The notes beneath the pieces are model-generated. The model did no database searches. It was not told where the DNA came from and saw nothing but the letters and a program-made list of their open reading frames with translations. Position numbers and translations under genes: made by a program. 46,076 bases of DNA from Streptomyces monashensis (GTDB lineage: Bacteria; Actinomycetota; Actinomycetes; Streptomycetales; Streptomycetaceae): the NCBI RefSeq assembly GCF_001866665.1, contig NZ_MLYO01000077.1, forward strand, positions 1-46,076, in the 5' to 3' direction. Below are positions 16,955 through 26,261 of this stretch, in pieces (position 1 is the stretch's first letter; each line of letters opens with the position of its first letter).

Positions 16955-18240
16955 GCGAGGTCGCAATGGAGCAGCTGAAGTTTCTTGAGCCGGAGGACGT
17001 GCGCGCCGTCGCCGCGCAGTTCGGCACGCCGGTCTTCGTGTACGACGAGGCCACCGTGCGTGCCTCCGCCACCACGATGTCCACCCTCCCCAACGCCTTC
17101 GGCCTGACGGTGCGCTACTCCCTCAAGGCGTGCCCCAGCCAGGCGATCATCCGGCTCTTCGACCGCCAGGGATTCTCCTTCGACGCCAGCTCGGTGTGGG
17201 AGGCCCGCCGTGCGGTGCTGGCCGGGGTGGGTCCGGAGCGGATCTCGATGACCGCGCAGGAGGCGGTGTTCGACGAGAACCTGCGCGAACTCATCGACCA
17301 GGGCCTGCAGTTCGACGCCGGTTCGCTGCACCAGCTGGAGGAGTACGGTCGCGCCTACCCGGGCGGCGAGGTCGCGATCCGCATCAACCCGGGCTTCGGC
17401 TCGGGCCTGGTCGGACGCCTCAACAGCGGTGGCCCGCAGTCGAGTTTCGGCATCTGGCACGAGCAGCTGCCCGAGGTCAAGCAGATCGTGGAGCAGTACG
17501 GTCTGCGCCTGGTGCGGCTCCAGTCGCACATCGGCTCCGGTCACCACTGGGACATCCTCGTCGACGCCGTGCGCACGATGCTGTCCTTCGCCCGTGACTT
17601 CCAGGACGTGCACACCCTGGACCTCGGCGGCGGCTACCGGGTCTCGGCCCTGCGGAGCGACCCGGTCTACGACCACACCGAGTGGGCACGGGTCGTCGCC
17701 GACGAGCTCAAGCAGTTCGCCGAGGAGACCGGCCGGCGGCTGCACACGGAGGTGGAGCCCGGCACCTACCTGACGGCGCTGGCCGGTTCGCTCGTCACCA
17801 AGGTGATCGACAAGACGGACACCGGCGCGAACGGCAACTCCTTCCTCAAGATCAACAGCGGTCTGACGGAGATCGCCCGCCCGTCGTACTACGGCGTGCA
17901 GCACCCCATCGTGTCCGTCCCCGCCACGGGCGACGTCGAGCGGCCGGCCGACGACGCCGAGGAGTTCAACGTGGTCGGCCACTGCTGCATCGCCGGTGAC
18001 ATTCTCACCGCGAAGCAGGAGCAGCTGGCGCCGGTTGCGCTGGGGCGCACCGAGATCGGCGACTACGTGGTCGTCGAGCGGGCGGGCAGCTACTGCTCCT
18101 CGATGTCGATGAAGAACTTCAACTCCTACCCGGAGGCCGCCGAGGTGCTGCGCCGCGCCGACGGCAGCTTCGACCTGATCCGGGCCCGCCAGAGCATCGA
18201 GCAGGTCATCGTGAACGAGCGCATCCCCGAGGGCCTGTGA
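16951..18240 (+). CDS. Group IV PLP-dependent decarboxylase (DapDC/ODC-like)
   Basis: A 429-residue fold-type III enzyme (alanine racemase-type barrel plus beta domain). Visible motifs: RYSLKACPS with the PLP Lys at about residue 59, SHIGSGHHWD, DLGGGYRV, EVEPGTYLTA and GHCCIAGDIL with the catalytic Cys. A Tyr follows later in the C-terminal part. This is the pattern of diaminopimelate/ornithine/carboxynorspermidine decarboxylases and of siderophore enzymes such as SbnH. The substrate cannot be read from sequence. As the last gene of the mbtH operon, coupled by ATGA, it more likely makes a pathway amine or decarboxylates a D-configured amino acid than serves lysine biosynthesis. Followed by a strong terminator. 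Confidence 0.92.
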   Translation: MSEVAMEQLKFLEPEDVRAVAAQFGTPVFVYDEATVRASATTMSTLPNAFGLTVRYSLKACPSQAIIRLFDRQGFSFDASSVWEARRAVLAGVGPERISMTAQEAVFDENLRELIDQGLQFDAGSLHQLEEYGRAYPGGEVAIRINPGFGSGLVGRLNSGGPQSSFGIWHEQLPEVKQIVEQYGLRLVRLQSHIGSGHHWDILVDAVRTMLSFARDFQDVHTLDLGGGYRVSALRSDPVYDHTEWARVVADELKQFAEETGRRLHTEVEPGTYLTALAGSLVTKVIDKTDTGANGNSFLKINSGLTEIARPSYYGVQHPIVSVPATGDVERPADDAEEFNVVGHCCIAGDILTAKQEQLAPVALGRTEIGDYVVVERAGSYCSSMSMKNFNSYPEAAEVLRRADGSFDLIRARQSIEQVIVNERIPEGL

Positions 18241-18254
18241 CGGACCGGGCAGCG

Positions 18255-18300
18255 GCATGAGGAAGGCCCCGGAGTGGGTGATCCGGGGCCTTCCTCATGC
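18255..18300. terminator. Perfect 18-bp bidirectional terminator
   Basis: 18255-18272 and 18283-18300 form a perfect 18-bp stem with a 10-base loop. It lies 15 bases after the decarboxylase stop and 36 bases before the stop of the convergent M28 peptidase gene. It ends both operons. Confidence 0.93.
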
Positions 18301-18336
18301 CCGGCGGCGGCGCGGTCGAGGCCGCGCCGCCGCCGT

Positions 18337-20721
18337 TCACAGCACGTAGCGGCGGGACACCAGGGTCAGTCCCGCGTTGTCCGCGGCCCAGGTCACCGCG
18401 GCCGGGCGCGGCACGCTCAGGGTGCCCTCGGGCAGCCCAGGCGTCTGGGTGACGGCGCGCAGCCGCAACGGCTGCGTGCCGCGGACCTCCAGCTGCACCT
18501 GGGTGCCCGGCCCGGCGGGCGGCGCCGCCAGCAGCAGCCCCCAGCACCAACCGCCGTGCGCGAAAGGCCGGTTGACGCCGCCGGGGATGCGCTGCCCGGC
18601 GGCCGTGGCCCGCACCACGGTGGCGCCGCCGGCGTCCGCGTACAGGTCGATCTCGGCGGCCCGCGGGCCCGTGGCGGCCACGGAGAGCGTGATGCGGCGG
18701 ACGTCGCCCGTGCGTGTGGCGGCGACGACCTTCACCACGGGGACGGGGACGGTCGCGGCGGGCGCGGAGCCGGTGCGCCAGCGAGCCGGCTGGTCCAGCG
18801 ACGGGAAGACGTCCTCCACGGAGCCCCTGGCGGTGCCGACGTAGTGGTCCAGCCAGCTGGAGCTGCCCGCACCGCTGGAGGCCCAACGGGCCTGGCCGGT
18901 GTCGGCGTCCAGGGCGTAGACGAGGCTCACCTGCGCGGGCCGGGAGGCGGTGGGCGCGCCGGACAGCACCGCCACGCCGAGCGCGGACAGGGCACCGGCC
19001 GTACCGAGCGCGGTGGCACCGACGGCCCACCGGCGCCGGGTCCGGCCGGGCACGGCGGGCAGCGCGGGGGCGAACGCGAGGGCGAGCAGGAGCGCCGGGG
19101 CGGCGGCGAGGGCGACGGGCACGGTGTCGAAGAGCAGCACGCCCACCGGCACCAGCAGCGCCGCGCACGGCACCAGGGGCGCCGTGGCGAGGGCACCGCG
19201 CCACACCGAGCCGGAGCCGGCGCGGGCCGCGGCCGCGAGGCCCGCCGCCCCGGTGACCGCGGGCCACAGGAACAGGTACGAGGCACCCGGCAGCCACACG
19301 GCGGTCAGCACCGCGCACAGGGTCAGCGACACGGTCGCCGCGGCGCTCACCTCCAGGGCGGTCGCCCGGCGGCGCAGCACCACCGCCCACACCCACAGGG
19401 CGGTCGCCGTCAGCAGGACGGCCGCCAGATGGAGCGGTCCGGGCCGGTAGGGGCTGCCCAGCGCGAACCCGGTCCACTGCGGCCGCAGCCACGTCGCGAC
19501 GGGCCACACCAGGCTCACCGCGCCGGCCGTGCCCAGCAGGGCGAGGGCCAGCGCGGCCGCGCTCGTCGCGGTCCTCGCGGGCCGCAGGGCGCCGCGTCGG
19601 ACCGCGTACCGGAGGGCGGCGCCCAGGACGACGACGGCGAGGCCCGCGCCGGGCAGCACCAGACCCATCGGGTAGCGGACGAGGACCGGTCCCAGGGTGA
19701 AGTACGTCGCCCGGCCCGCGTGCCGGGCGCTGCGCAGGTCGGCGCCGTCCAGCCGGCGGGCCGCGGCCAGGACGGTGTCGCCCATGTCCTGCAGGCTCGC
19801 GCGGCTGAAGTTGGCGAGGTCGTCCTGCGGGGTGTGGTAGTTCGCGGAGGTGCCGATCACCGCGAAGTTCATACCGGTCATACCGGCCTTGCGCAGCACG
19901 GTGAAGTCGGTGTCGTTGGGCAGCATCCGGTACACCTCGTCGGACAGCGAGGTGGCCACCGCAGGACGGTCACCGAGTGCCGGGACCAGAGCGGCGTTCC
20001 CGGTTCCCGACTCGAACATCACCGTCCGGCCCGAGGTGCCGCGGGCCTCCAGGTTGAGTACGACGGTGGAGGCCGCCGCTGCCGTGTCGCGGGCCACGAA
20101 GGCGCGGGACCCGAGCAGGCCGGGCTCCTCGCCGTCGGTGATGAGGAAGGTGATGTCGTTGCGGGGTGCCGGGCCCGCCTTCAGGGCGCGGGCCACCTCC
20201 AGGAGGGTGGCGAAGCCGATGCCGTCGTCGGACGCGCCGTGGCTGTTCTTCTCCGAGTCGTAGTGGGCGACGATCAGCAACCGGCCGCTGGGGTGGGTGC
20301 CGTGCAGGGTGGCGCTGATGTTCTGCGTCCAGGCGGCGACGGCCGCGCCGTGCCCCGTGGCGCTGCTGGTGCCCGGCTCGATCCGGGCGTCGAGCCCCAC
20401 CTGTCGGAGCCGGCGCAGCAGTTCGTCGCGTACCCGGTCGTGTTCCGCCGTGCCGGTGGCGTGCGGGCTGCCCGCCACGGCGGCGACGTGTACGTAGGCG
20501 CGCGCCGCGGAGAAGGAGTCCACCGGCGCGGACGTCGGCGCCGGGGCAGGTGTCAGGCTCGTCCACAGCACGCCGCCGAGGGCGGCGGCCAGGGCGAGTA
20601 CCGGCACCAGGAGACGGGCGAGAACCCGCACCGTCCGTGCCGGGCTGTGCGGGCCGGGCACGGACGGTCGCGGGGCCCGGAGGGCGGTGAGGTCCGCCGG
20701 GTCAGTACGGGTATCGGCCAT
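18337..20721 (-). CDS. Membrane-anchored M28-family metallopeptidase
   Basis: A 794-residue protein. An N-terminal membrane anchor (about 33-55) precedes an M28 zinc peptidase domain (about 65-330) with ligands His153 (AHYDS), Asp165 (GASDDG), Glu198/199 (DGEEPG), Glu225 (LEARG) and His296 (NYHTPQD). Several hydrophobic helices (about 345-620) and a C-terminal beta-rich region (about 650-794) follow. This is the architecture of large bacterial M28 membrane proteins whose peptidase faces outside. It is the last gene of the minus-strand operon, 30 bases after the MFS exporter. It may trim a peptide or acyl-aminoacyl cap during export, or be unrelated house-keeping. The family differs from the S12 prodrug peptidases of the colibactin type. 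Confidence 0.9.
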   Translation of the reverse strand: MADTRTDPADLTALRAPRPSVPGPHSPARTVRVLARLLVPVLALAAALGGVLWTSLTPAPAPTSAPVDSFSAARAYVHVAAVAGSPHATGTAEHDRVRDELLRRLRQVGLDARIEPGTSSATGHGAAVAAWTQNISATLHGTHPSGRLLIVAHYDSEKNSHGASDDGIGFATLLEVARALKAGPAPRNDITFLITDGEEPGLLGSRAFVARDTAAAASTVVLNLEARGTSGRTVMFESGTGNAALVPALGDRPAVATSLSDEVYRMLPNDTDFTVLRKAGMTGMNFAVIGTSANYHTPQDDLANFSRASLQDMGDTVLAAARRLDGADLRSARHAGRATYFTLGPVLVRYPMGLVLPGAGLAVVVLGAALRYAVRRGALRPARTATSAAALALALLGTAGAVSLVWPVATWLRPQWTGFALGSPYRPGPLHLAAVLLTATALWVWAVVLRRRATALEVSAAATVSLTLCAVLTAVWLPGASYLFLWPAVTGAAGLAAAARAGSGSVWRGALATAPLVPCAALLVPVGVLLFDTVPVALAAAPALLLALAFAPALPAVPGRTRRRWAVGATALGTAGALSALGVAVLSGAPTASRPAQVSLVYALDADTGQARWASSGAGSSSWLDHYVGTARGSVEDVFPSLDQPARWRTGSAPAATVPVPVVKVVAATRTGDVRRITLSVAATGPRAAEIDLYADAGGATVVRATAAGQRIPGGVNRPFAHGGWCWGLLLAAPPAGPGTQVQLEVRGTQPLRLRAVTQTPGLPEGTLSVPRPAAVTWAADNAGLTLVSRRYVL

Positions 20722-20751
20722 CGGTCGACTGCTTCCTTGTCATGGGGACAC

Positions 20752-22095
20752 TCACGTCCGTTCCGGCGCTTCGGTCCGCTCGCCCGCCGCCGCGTCGGCG
20801 CGCGTGGCGTGCGCGGCGCGCGGCGGCCGTGTGACGGTGTGCTCGCCGCGCTCGTCTCCCGCGTCCTGCCCTGCCGCGTCGAGGGCGGCCGGGGACAGCC
20901 GCAGCAGCGCCGTCACGGTGGCCGCGGCGAGCAGGGCAGCGGCGAACAGGAACGGCGCGCGCAGCCCCGCCACCCCGGCGAGCGCGCCGCCGGCCAGGCC
21001 GCCCAGCGGCGACACCCCGTTGACGACGAACCGGTAGCCGCCGTTGACCCGGCCGAACAGGTCGGCGGGCACCAGCGCCTGCCGCAGCGAGGTGGTCACC
21101 ACCGTCGCCAGCGAGATGGCGGCACCGACGAAGGCCAGGGCTCCCGCGGCGAGCAGCGGGTGCGAGGTGGTGCCGGCGATCAGGAACGGCAACGGGCACA
21201 GGGCGAGGGCCAGTTGGAGGGTGCGGGCGCGGCCCAGGGCCCGGGTGACGAGGGGGGCGAGCAGCGCCCCGGCGAGGCCGCCCACCGCGAGGACGACCAG
21301 GAGCATGCCGTACGCGCGCTGGCTGATGTGCAGCACGTTCAGCGCGTACAGGACGGCGATGCCGAGAACGGCGACGACGGCGAAGTTGAGCGCGCCGACC
21401 AGCACGCACACCGTACGCAGCACCCGATGACGCCACAGCCAGCGGATGCCCTCGGCCGTCTCGGACACCACGGCGCGCGCGGTCAGCCCGCCGTCCCCGG
21501 GCGTCGCGGGTCGGGCGCCGGGCAGCCGGACGCTGCACACCAGGACCGCCGAGACGGCGAAGGACAGGGTGTCCAGGGCGAACGGAACCGGGTGGCCGAG
21601 CGCGAACAGCGCGGTGCCCAGCGGAGCCCCCAGGAACTCGCTGCTCACCAACTGGCCGCCCATCAGGCGGCTGTTGGCCGACTCCAGGGAGCCGTCGCCC
21701 ACCACGTCGGACACGACGGCCTGCGACAGGTTCTCGGCGAGCGTCGTGATCGAGGTGAGCACGAACGAGACGACGGCGAGCACGGTGACACCCGCCTGGC
21801 CGGTGAGGATCACCAGCACCAGCGAACCGGTGACGAGGGCTCGGGCCACATCGCAGATCCACAGGGTGCGCCACCGGTCGAGCCGGTCGACCAGGGCGCC
21901 GGCGAACGGGCCCACACACGTCCACGGCAGCTTCCCCGCCACCGCCACCAGCGCGACCGCGAACGGGTCGTGGGTGAGGGTGGCCGCGTACAGGGCGAGC
22001 GCCGCGGTGCGCGTGCCGTCGCCGACCCCGGAGGCGGTGGTGGCCGCCCACAGCCGCCCGTACCCGTACGCGAAGCGCGACCTGAGCAGCCCCAC
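20752..22095 (-). CDS. MFS exporter (EntS-like)
   Basis: A 447-residue MFS permease with about 12 hydrophobic helices, of the MFS_3/EntS-type siderophore and drug exporter group (FAGALVDRLDRWRTL is the A-loop-like motif between helices 2 and 3). The GTG start at 22093-22095 lies 3 bases after the NRPS stop codon, and GGAGGG is inside the NRPS end, so translation is coupled. It probably exports the finished peptide and gives self-resistance. The C-terminal tail is charged and Ala-rich. Confidence 0.92.
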   Translation of the reverse strand: MGLLRSRFAYGYGRLWAATTASGVGDGTRTAALALYAATLTHDPFAVALVAVAGKLPWTCVGPFAGALVDRLDRWRTLWICDVARALVTGSLVLVILTGQAGVTVLAVVSFVLTSITTLAENLSQAVVSDVVGDGSLESANSRLMGGQLVSSEFLGAPLGTALFALGHPVPFALDTLSFAVSAVLVCSVRLPGARPATPGDGGLTARAVVSETAEGIRWLWRHRVLRTVCVLVGALNFAVVAVLGIAVLYALNVLHISQRAYGMLLVVLAVGGLAGALLAPLVTRALGRARTLQLALALCPLPFLIAGTTSHPLLAAGALAFVGAAISLATVVTTSLRQALVPADLFGRVNGGYRFVVNGVSPLGGLAGGALAGVAGLRAPFLFAAALLAAATVTALLRLSPAALDAAGQDAGDERGEHTVTRPPRAAHATRADAAAGERTEAPERT

Positions 22096-22098
22096 GGG

Positions 22099-25000
22099 TC
22101 AGCCCTCCAGCTTCTGCCGGACCTCGCTGTGCGACATGGCCTGCACCTGCCGCACCAGGGCGGCCACCCGGTCCACGTCGATGCCCGCCTCGGCGCCCTC
22201 AGCGCGCATCAGCGTCGCGAGGGTGGCGAGGGTGGGTGCCTCGACGAAGAAGTGCAGGGGCAGTTCGAGCCGGAACAGCTCGCGGATCCGGGAGACGACG
22301 ATGGTGGCGAGCACCGAGTGGCCGCCGCGTTCGAAGAAGTCGTCGTCGACCGAGACGTCGGTGATCTCCAGCGTCTGCTCCCAGATGCCGGCCAGGACGT
22401 GCTGGAGGTCGTCGGCGGGTGCCCGGCGCTCCGGGGCGGCGACGGGGCCGGGCTCGGGCAGCGCGGCGCGGTCGACCTTGCCGTAGGGGGTGAGCGGGAG
22501 GGCGTCGAGCACGACGAAGAGATCCGGGACCATCGGCGAGGGCAGCAGGGCGCGCAGGTGGGCACGGAGCACCGCGGTGTCCGGCGCGTCCGGTCCGGGC
22601 GGCACGGTGACGTAGCCGACGAGGCGGGTGCCGCCGTCGGGCGCCGCGGCGGCGAGGACCACCGCCTCGGCGACCTGGGGGTGGGCGCGCAACGCACTCT
22701 CCACCTCGGCGGGTTCGACCCGGAAACCGCGGATCTTGACCTGGTGGTCGGCGCGGCCGAGGAACTCCAGCGTCCCGTCGCCGCGCCAGCGGGCCCGGTC
22801 GCCGGTGCGGTAGAGGCGGGCGCCGGGGACGAAGGGGTGGGGGACGTAGACCTCCGCGGTCTGGCCGGGGCGGTCCAGATAGCCGCGCGCCACCTGTACG
22901 CCGCCCGCGTGGAGTTCGCCGGGAACGCCGACGGGCTGCAGCCGGCCGGCGCCGTCCAGGACGTAGAGCTCGCTGCCCGGCACGGGCCGTCCGATGGGCA
23001 CGGGGGCCTCGGCGGGCGCGGTGACGGTGTACTCGGCGATGTTGATGGTGGTCTCGGTCGGACCGTAGGAGTTGACCAGGCGGATGTGCGGTGCCTGGGC
23101 GAGCAGTTCGTCGGCGAGGTCGGCGGGGAGTTCCTCGCCCGCGCTGATCACGAGCTTCAGGGCGGTCGCCGCGCGGGACAGGCCGCCGAGGGCGAGGACG
23201 GGGCGCAGCGCCGAGGGCACGAAGAAGCAGGTGGTGACGGAGTGCCGGGTGAGCACGGAGTACAGATAGTCGGCGTCGCTGCCCCTGCCCGGCTCGGCCA
23301 GCACCACGCGGCCCCCCGAGCAGAGCGCGACCAGGAGCTCCCACATCGAGGTGTCGGCGCTCAGCGGGGTCTTGTGCAGGACGCGCTCGTCCTCGTCGAG
23401 GGCGAGGTCTGCGCACATGCCGGCGAGCCGGTTCGCGAGTCCCGCGCGGCTGACGAGCACCCCCTTGGGGGCGCCCGTGGAGCCCGAGGTGTAGAGCACG
23501 TACGCGCCGCCGGCGGGCAGTTCGCGCACGTCGGGCCGGTGGGTCGGCAGGTCTGCGGTGAGGGCCGGCAGGTCCTCGACGGCGAGCACCGCGGTGCCCT
23601 CGGGCAGCCGGGCCGCGAGCCGGGTGTCCGTGAGGGCGAGGCGGGGCACGGCGTCGGTGACGATGCCGGCCAGACGCCCGGCGGGATGCTCGCTCTCCAA
23701 CGGCAGCAGGACGGCGCCGGCCTTGAGGACGGCGAGAACGGACACGATCAGGTCGAGACCGCGCGGCAGCAGGACGGCCACCCGGTCCTCGGGGCCGATG
23801 CCGCGGGCACGCAGCAGGTGCGCCACCCGGTTGGCCCGCTCGTCCAGTTCGCGGTACGTGAGGTGGTGCGCGGTGGCGGGCGGCGGGGCGTCGGCGACGG
23901 CGGCCGTGGCCTCGGGTGTGGCCGCCGCGTGGGCGTGGAAGGCGTCGAGGAGACCGCCGTCGGCCACAGCGGGCACACCGCGGCCCGACCAGTGCAGGGT
24001 GAGCCGGGTGTGCTCCTCCTCGGTCATGACCGGAAGGTCGCGCACGGCGACGTCGCCGTCGGCGGCGAGCGCCGCGACCAGGACCTGACGGACGGCGCGG
24101 GCGATGCGTTCGGCGGTCTCCGTGTCGAACAGGTCGAAGGAGTACGACAGCCAGCCGGTCAGGCCGCCGCCCTGCTCGGCGGGCGAGAACTCCAGGGACA
24201 GGTCGATGTCGGACCCGGTCTTGGGCAGGTTGAGCGTCTCGGTGCGGACGCCGGGCAGCTCCAGCCGGCTCAGGGGCACGTTGCGCAACGCGAACAGGGC
24301 GCGCACCAGGGCCGAGCGGCCGCTGCTGCGTTCGCCTCCCGCCTCGCGCACGATCCGCGGGAAGGGCACTTCCTGGTGGGCGAAGGCGTCCAGGCTGCTG
24401 TCGCGGGCGGCGCGCAGCAGCTCCCGGAAGGACGCGGCGCCGTCGACGGGCACACGCAACGGGAGGGTGTTGACGAAGAAGCCGATGAGCGGCTCCCACT
24501 CGGGCCGGTTGCGGCCGGCCACGGCGGTGCCGATGACCAGGTCTCGCGCGGCCGACCAGCGGTGCAGCACCACGGCGTAGGCGGCGAGCAGCACCATGAA
24601 CGGGGTGGCCTTCTCGCTGCGGCCGAACCGGCCCGCCCGCTCGACCAGCTGGGCGTCCAGGTCGATGCGGACGGCGGCACCGTGGAAGGTCGGTCTGGCC
24701 GGGCGGGGCCGGTCGCCCGCGAGCTCCAGGGGAGCCACCCCGTCGAGCCGCTCGCGCCAGTGGGCGAGCTGCCGGGCGGCCTCGTCGCCGGCCAGCCAGG
24801 CGTGCTGGGCGGCGGCGAACTCCGGGAAATTGACCGTCAGTTCGGGCAGGTCGGCGGGGCGGGAGGCGACCTGCGCCGCGTAGCACTCGGTGAGTTCGTC
24901 GACGAGGACTCCGAGCGACCAGCCGTCCACGACGATGTGGTGGACGCACAGGGTCAGCAGCCAGGAGCGCCCGTCGGGGGCCTCGGGATCGTCGGTCAGC

Positions 25001-25506
25001 CGCCACAGCGTGGCACGCAGCAGCGGCGCCGCGGACAGGTCGAAGGAAGGACGGGCGATCCGGCCGAGGAGCGCGGGCACCTCGTCGGCGCGGGCCCGTC
25101 CGGTGCCGAGGGTGACGTCCACCTCGTCAGGGGCGCGGACGACCTGTATCACGCCGCGTTCCGAGTCGAGTTCGAAGCCGGTGCGCAGCGCCTCGTGGCG
25201 GGCGACGACCGCGGCGAGCGACCGCTCCAGCGCCCCGGCGTCCAGGTCGCCGCGCAGCCGGACCGCGATCGGCAGCAGGTAGTTCACCGCGGTCGGGTCG
25301 AGTTCGTACTGGTAGTAGAGCTGCTGCTGGCCCGGGGCGGCCACGAAACGCTGGGTTCCGCCGGTGCGCGGCACGGCGGTGACGGGGACGTGTGAGGCGG
25401 CCCGGCCCTGGGCGAGGCGGCGGGCGAGCAGGGCGCGCCGCTCGGGGCTGAGGTCGGCCACGGCGCGCTGCAGGCCGGAGGGCTCCGGGGAGAGGGTCTC
25501 GGTCAT
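22099..25506 (-). CDS. NRPS module C-A-PCP (specificity unresolved)
   Basis: A 1135-residue single module. An N-terminal linker (SPERRALLARRLAQG) precedes a C domain with HHIVVDG (His near 189), an A domain with YTSGSTGAPKG, SYGPTETTIN, TGDRARW and a Lys in YGKVDR, and a PCP with RGGHSV (Ser about 1064). Stachelhaus residues by eye: D-T-W-F-I-A-S-I-N. I do not recognise this code. The Phe at 278 and Ala at 301 suggest a hydrophobic or unusual side chain. The ATG overlaps the stop of the upstream dioxygenase (ATGA). That coupling suggests the dioxygenase makes the amino acid this module activates, for example a hydroxylated aliphatic residue. Confidence 0.95.
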   Translation of the reverse strand: MTETLSPEPSGLQRAVADLSPERRALLARRLAQGRAASHVPVTAVPRTGGTQRFVAAPGQQQLYYQYELDPTAVNYLLPIAVRLRGDLDAGALERSLAAVVARHEALRTGFELDSERGVIQVVRAPDEVDVTLGTGRARADEVPALLGRIARPSFDLSAAPLLRATLWRLTDDPEAPDGRSWLLTLCVHHIVVDGWSLGVLVDELTECYAAQVASRPADLPELTVNFPEFAAAQHAWLAGDEAARQLAHWRERLDGVAPLELAGDRPRPARPTFHGAAVRIDLDAQLVERAGRFGRSEKATPFMVLLAAYAVVLHRWSAARDLVIGTAVAGRNRPEWEPLIGFFVNTLPLRVPVDGAASFRELLRAARDSSLDAFAHQEVPFPRIVREAGGERSSGRSALVRALFALRNVPLSRLELPGVRTETLNLPKTGSDIDLSLEFSPAEQGGGLTGWLSYSFDLFDTETAERIARAVRQVLVAALAADGDVAVRDLPVMTEEEHTRLTLHWSGRGVPAVADGGLLDAFHAHAAATPEATAAVADAPPPATAHHLTYRELDERANRVAHLLRARGIGPEDRVAVLLPRGLDLIVSVLAVLKAGAVLLPLESEHPAGRLAGIVTDAVPRLALTDTRLAARLPEGTAVLAVEDLPALTADLPTHRPDVRELPAGGAYVLYTSGSTGAPKGVLVSRAGLANRLAGMCADLALDEDERVLHKTPLSADTSMWELLVALCSGGRVVLAEPGRGSDADYLYSVLTRHSVTTCFFVPSALRPVLALGGLSRAATALKLVISAGEELPADLADELLAQAPHIRLVNSYGPTETTINIAEYTVTAPAEAPVPIGRPVPGSELYVLDGAGRLQPVGVPGELHAGGVQVARGYLDRPGQTAEVYVPHPFVPGARLYRTGDRARWRGDGTLEFLGRADHQVKIRGFRVEPAEVESALRAHPQVAEAVVLAAAAPDGGTRLVGYVTVPPGPDAPDTAVLRAHLRALLPSPMVPDLFVVLDALPLTPYGKVDRAALPEPGPVAAPERRAPADDLQHVLAGIWEQTLEITDVSVDDDFFERGGHSVLATIVVSRIRELFRLELPLHFFVEAPTLATLATLMRAEGAEAGIDVDRVAALVRQVQAMSHSEVRQKLEG

Positions 25507-26261
25507 CGCTGTTCCTCCACGGCGGCCGGAGCGGGGTCGAAGTCGACGATCAGTACGTCGCGGTGGCTGGGGCGGTCCGGGTCGACGGGGGTCAGCGGTG
25601 TCACGTCGTGCAGCAGCCGACGGTCGTCCACCAGCAGCTGGTCGCCGGGTTCGCCGAGGGTCGTGGCGAACAGCCGGGTGCCGTCGTCGTCGTACAGGGA
25701 GCTCTCGCCGCCGGTGATGTTGGCGCGGGAGACCAGGAGCGAGGTGACGTACGTCGAACCGTCGCGGTGGCGGCCCTGCGGGGCGGGCCTGCCGAGCTGG
25801 TCGCGGCTGGTCACGATGCGGAACGGGTGCAGCTTGACGTCCCAGTGCCGCACCCCTTCGACGCGGGAGAACACGTCGCCGAGGCGGCGCACGACGGCGA
25901 ACGTCAGCGGGTCCGCCAGGAACGCCTCGGTGAGCGGGTCGAAGTGGCGCCGCACCCCGCCGTTGAGCGGGTTGACGGCGCTGTCCTGGTAGTAGGGGGC
26001 GTGCGGCTGCCCGGTCAGCCGGCCGTTCCCGGCGTCGAGGTGGAAGTGCCCGTAGCGCCGGTACCGGTAGGTGCCCCCGTCCTTCATGAAGGTGTCGAGG
26101 GTGAGGTCGTCCCAGTGGCGGGCGAAGCGCTCCCAGTCCTCGGGACCGGTGCCGGTCATCCGGCGCACCTCGGGCGCGGTCAGCAGATGGCCACCCCACC
26201 CGGACAGGCCGTCGACGGCGGCGGTCACTGCCTGAGAGGTGGCCGTAGTGGTGTCGGACAC
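25503..26261 (-). CDS. 2OG-Fe dioxygenase, isoleucine dioxygenase-like (PF10014 type)
   Basis: A 252-residue protein starting at GTG 26261 with AAAGGGGA upstream; longer upstream frames cross the divergent promoter and are not protein-like. Fe ligands are visible: His165-x-Asp167 in GRHRDGS and distal His218 in LLHDVTPL, with Arg234 as the likely 2OG partner. SRANITGGESSLYDDDG is typical of the family that includes isoleucine/leucine dioxygenases, which hydroxylate free aliphatic amino acids. It is the first gene of the minus-strand operon, coupled to the following NRPS. Probable job: hydroxylating the free amino acid used by that module. Confidence 0.9.
   Translation of the reverse strand: MSDTTTATSQAVTAAVDGLSGWGGHLLTAPEVRRMTGTGPEDWERFARHWDDLTLDTFMKDGGTYRYRRYGHFHLDAGNGRLTGQPHAPYYQDSAVNPLNGGVRRHFDPLTEAFLADPLTFAVVRRLGDVFSRVEGVRHWDVKLHPFRIVTSRDQLGRPAPQGRHRDGSTYVTSLLVSRANITGGESSLYDDDGTRLFATTLGEPGDQLLVDDRRLLHDVTPLTPVDPDRPSHRDVLIVDFDPAPAAVEEQR

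Noticed and set aside
16951..18240. Housekeeping lysA (diaminopimelate decarboxylase)
   Set aside because: Fold and motifs are shared, but the gene is ATGA-coupled to an NRPS operon and lacks a lysine-pathway neighbour; left as an unspecified group IV decarboxylase.
18337..20721. Colibactin/zwittermicin-type D-Asn prodrug peptidase
   Set aside because: Those are serine S12 enzymes. This protein has M28 zinc ligands and no S12 SxxK motif in that role; only a loose functional analogy remains.
18274..25395. 2373-codon open frame on the plus strand across the M28, MFS and NRPS genes
   Set aside because: It crosses three clear minus-strand genes and a terminator and has no recognisable domain; a GC-bias artefact.
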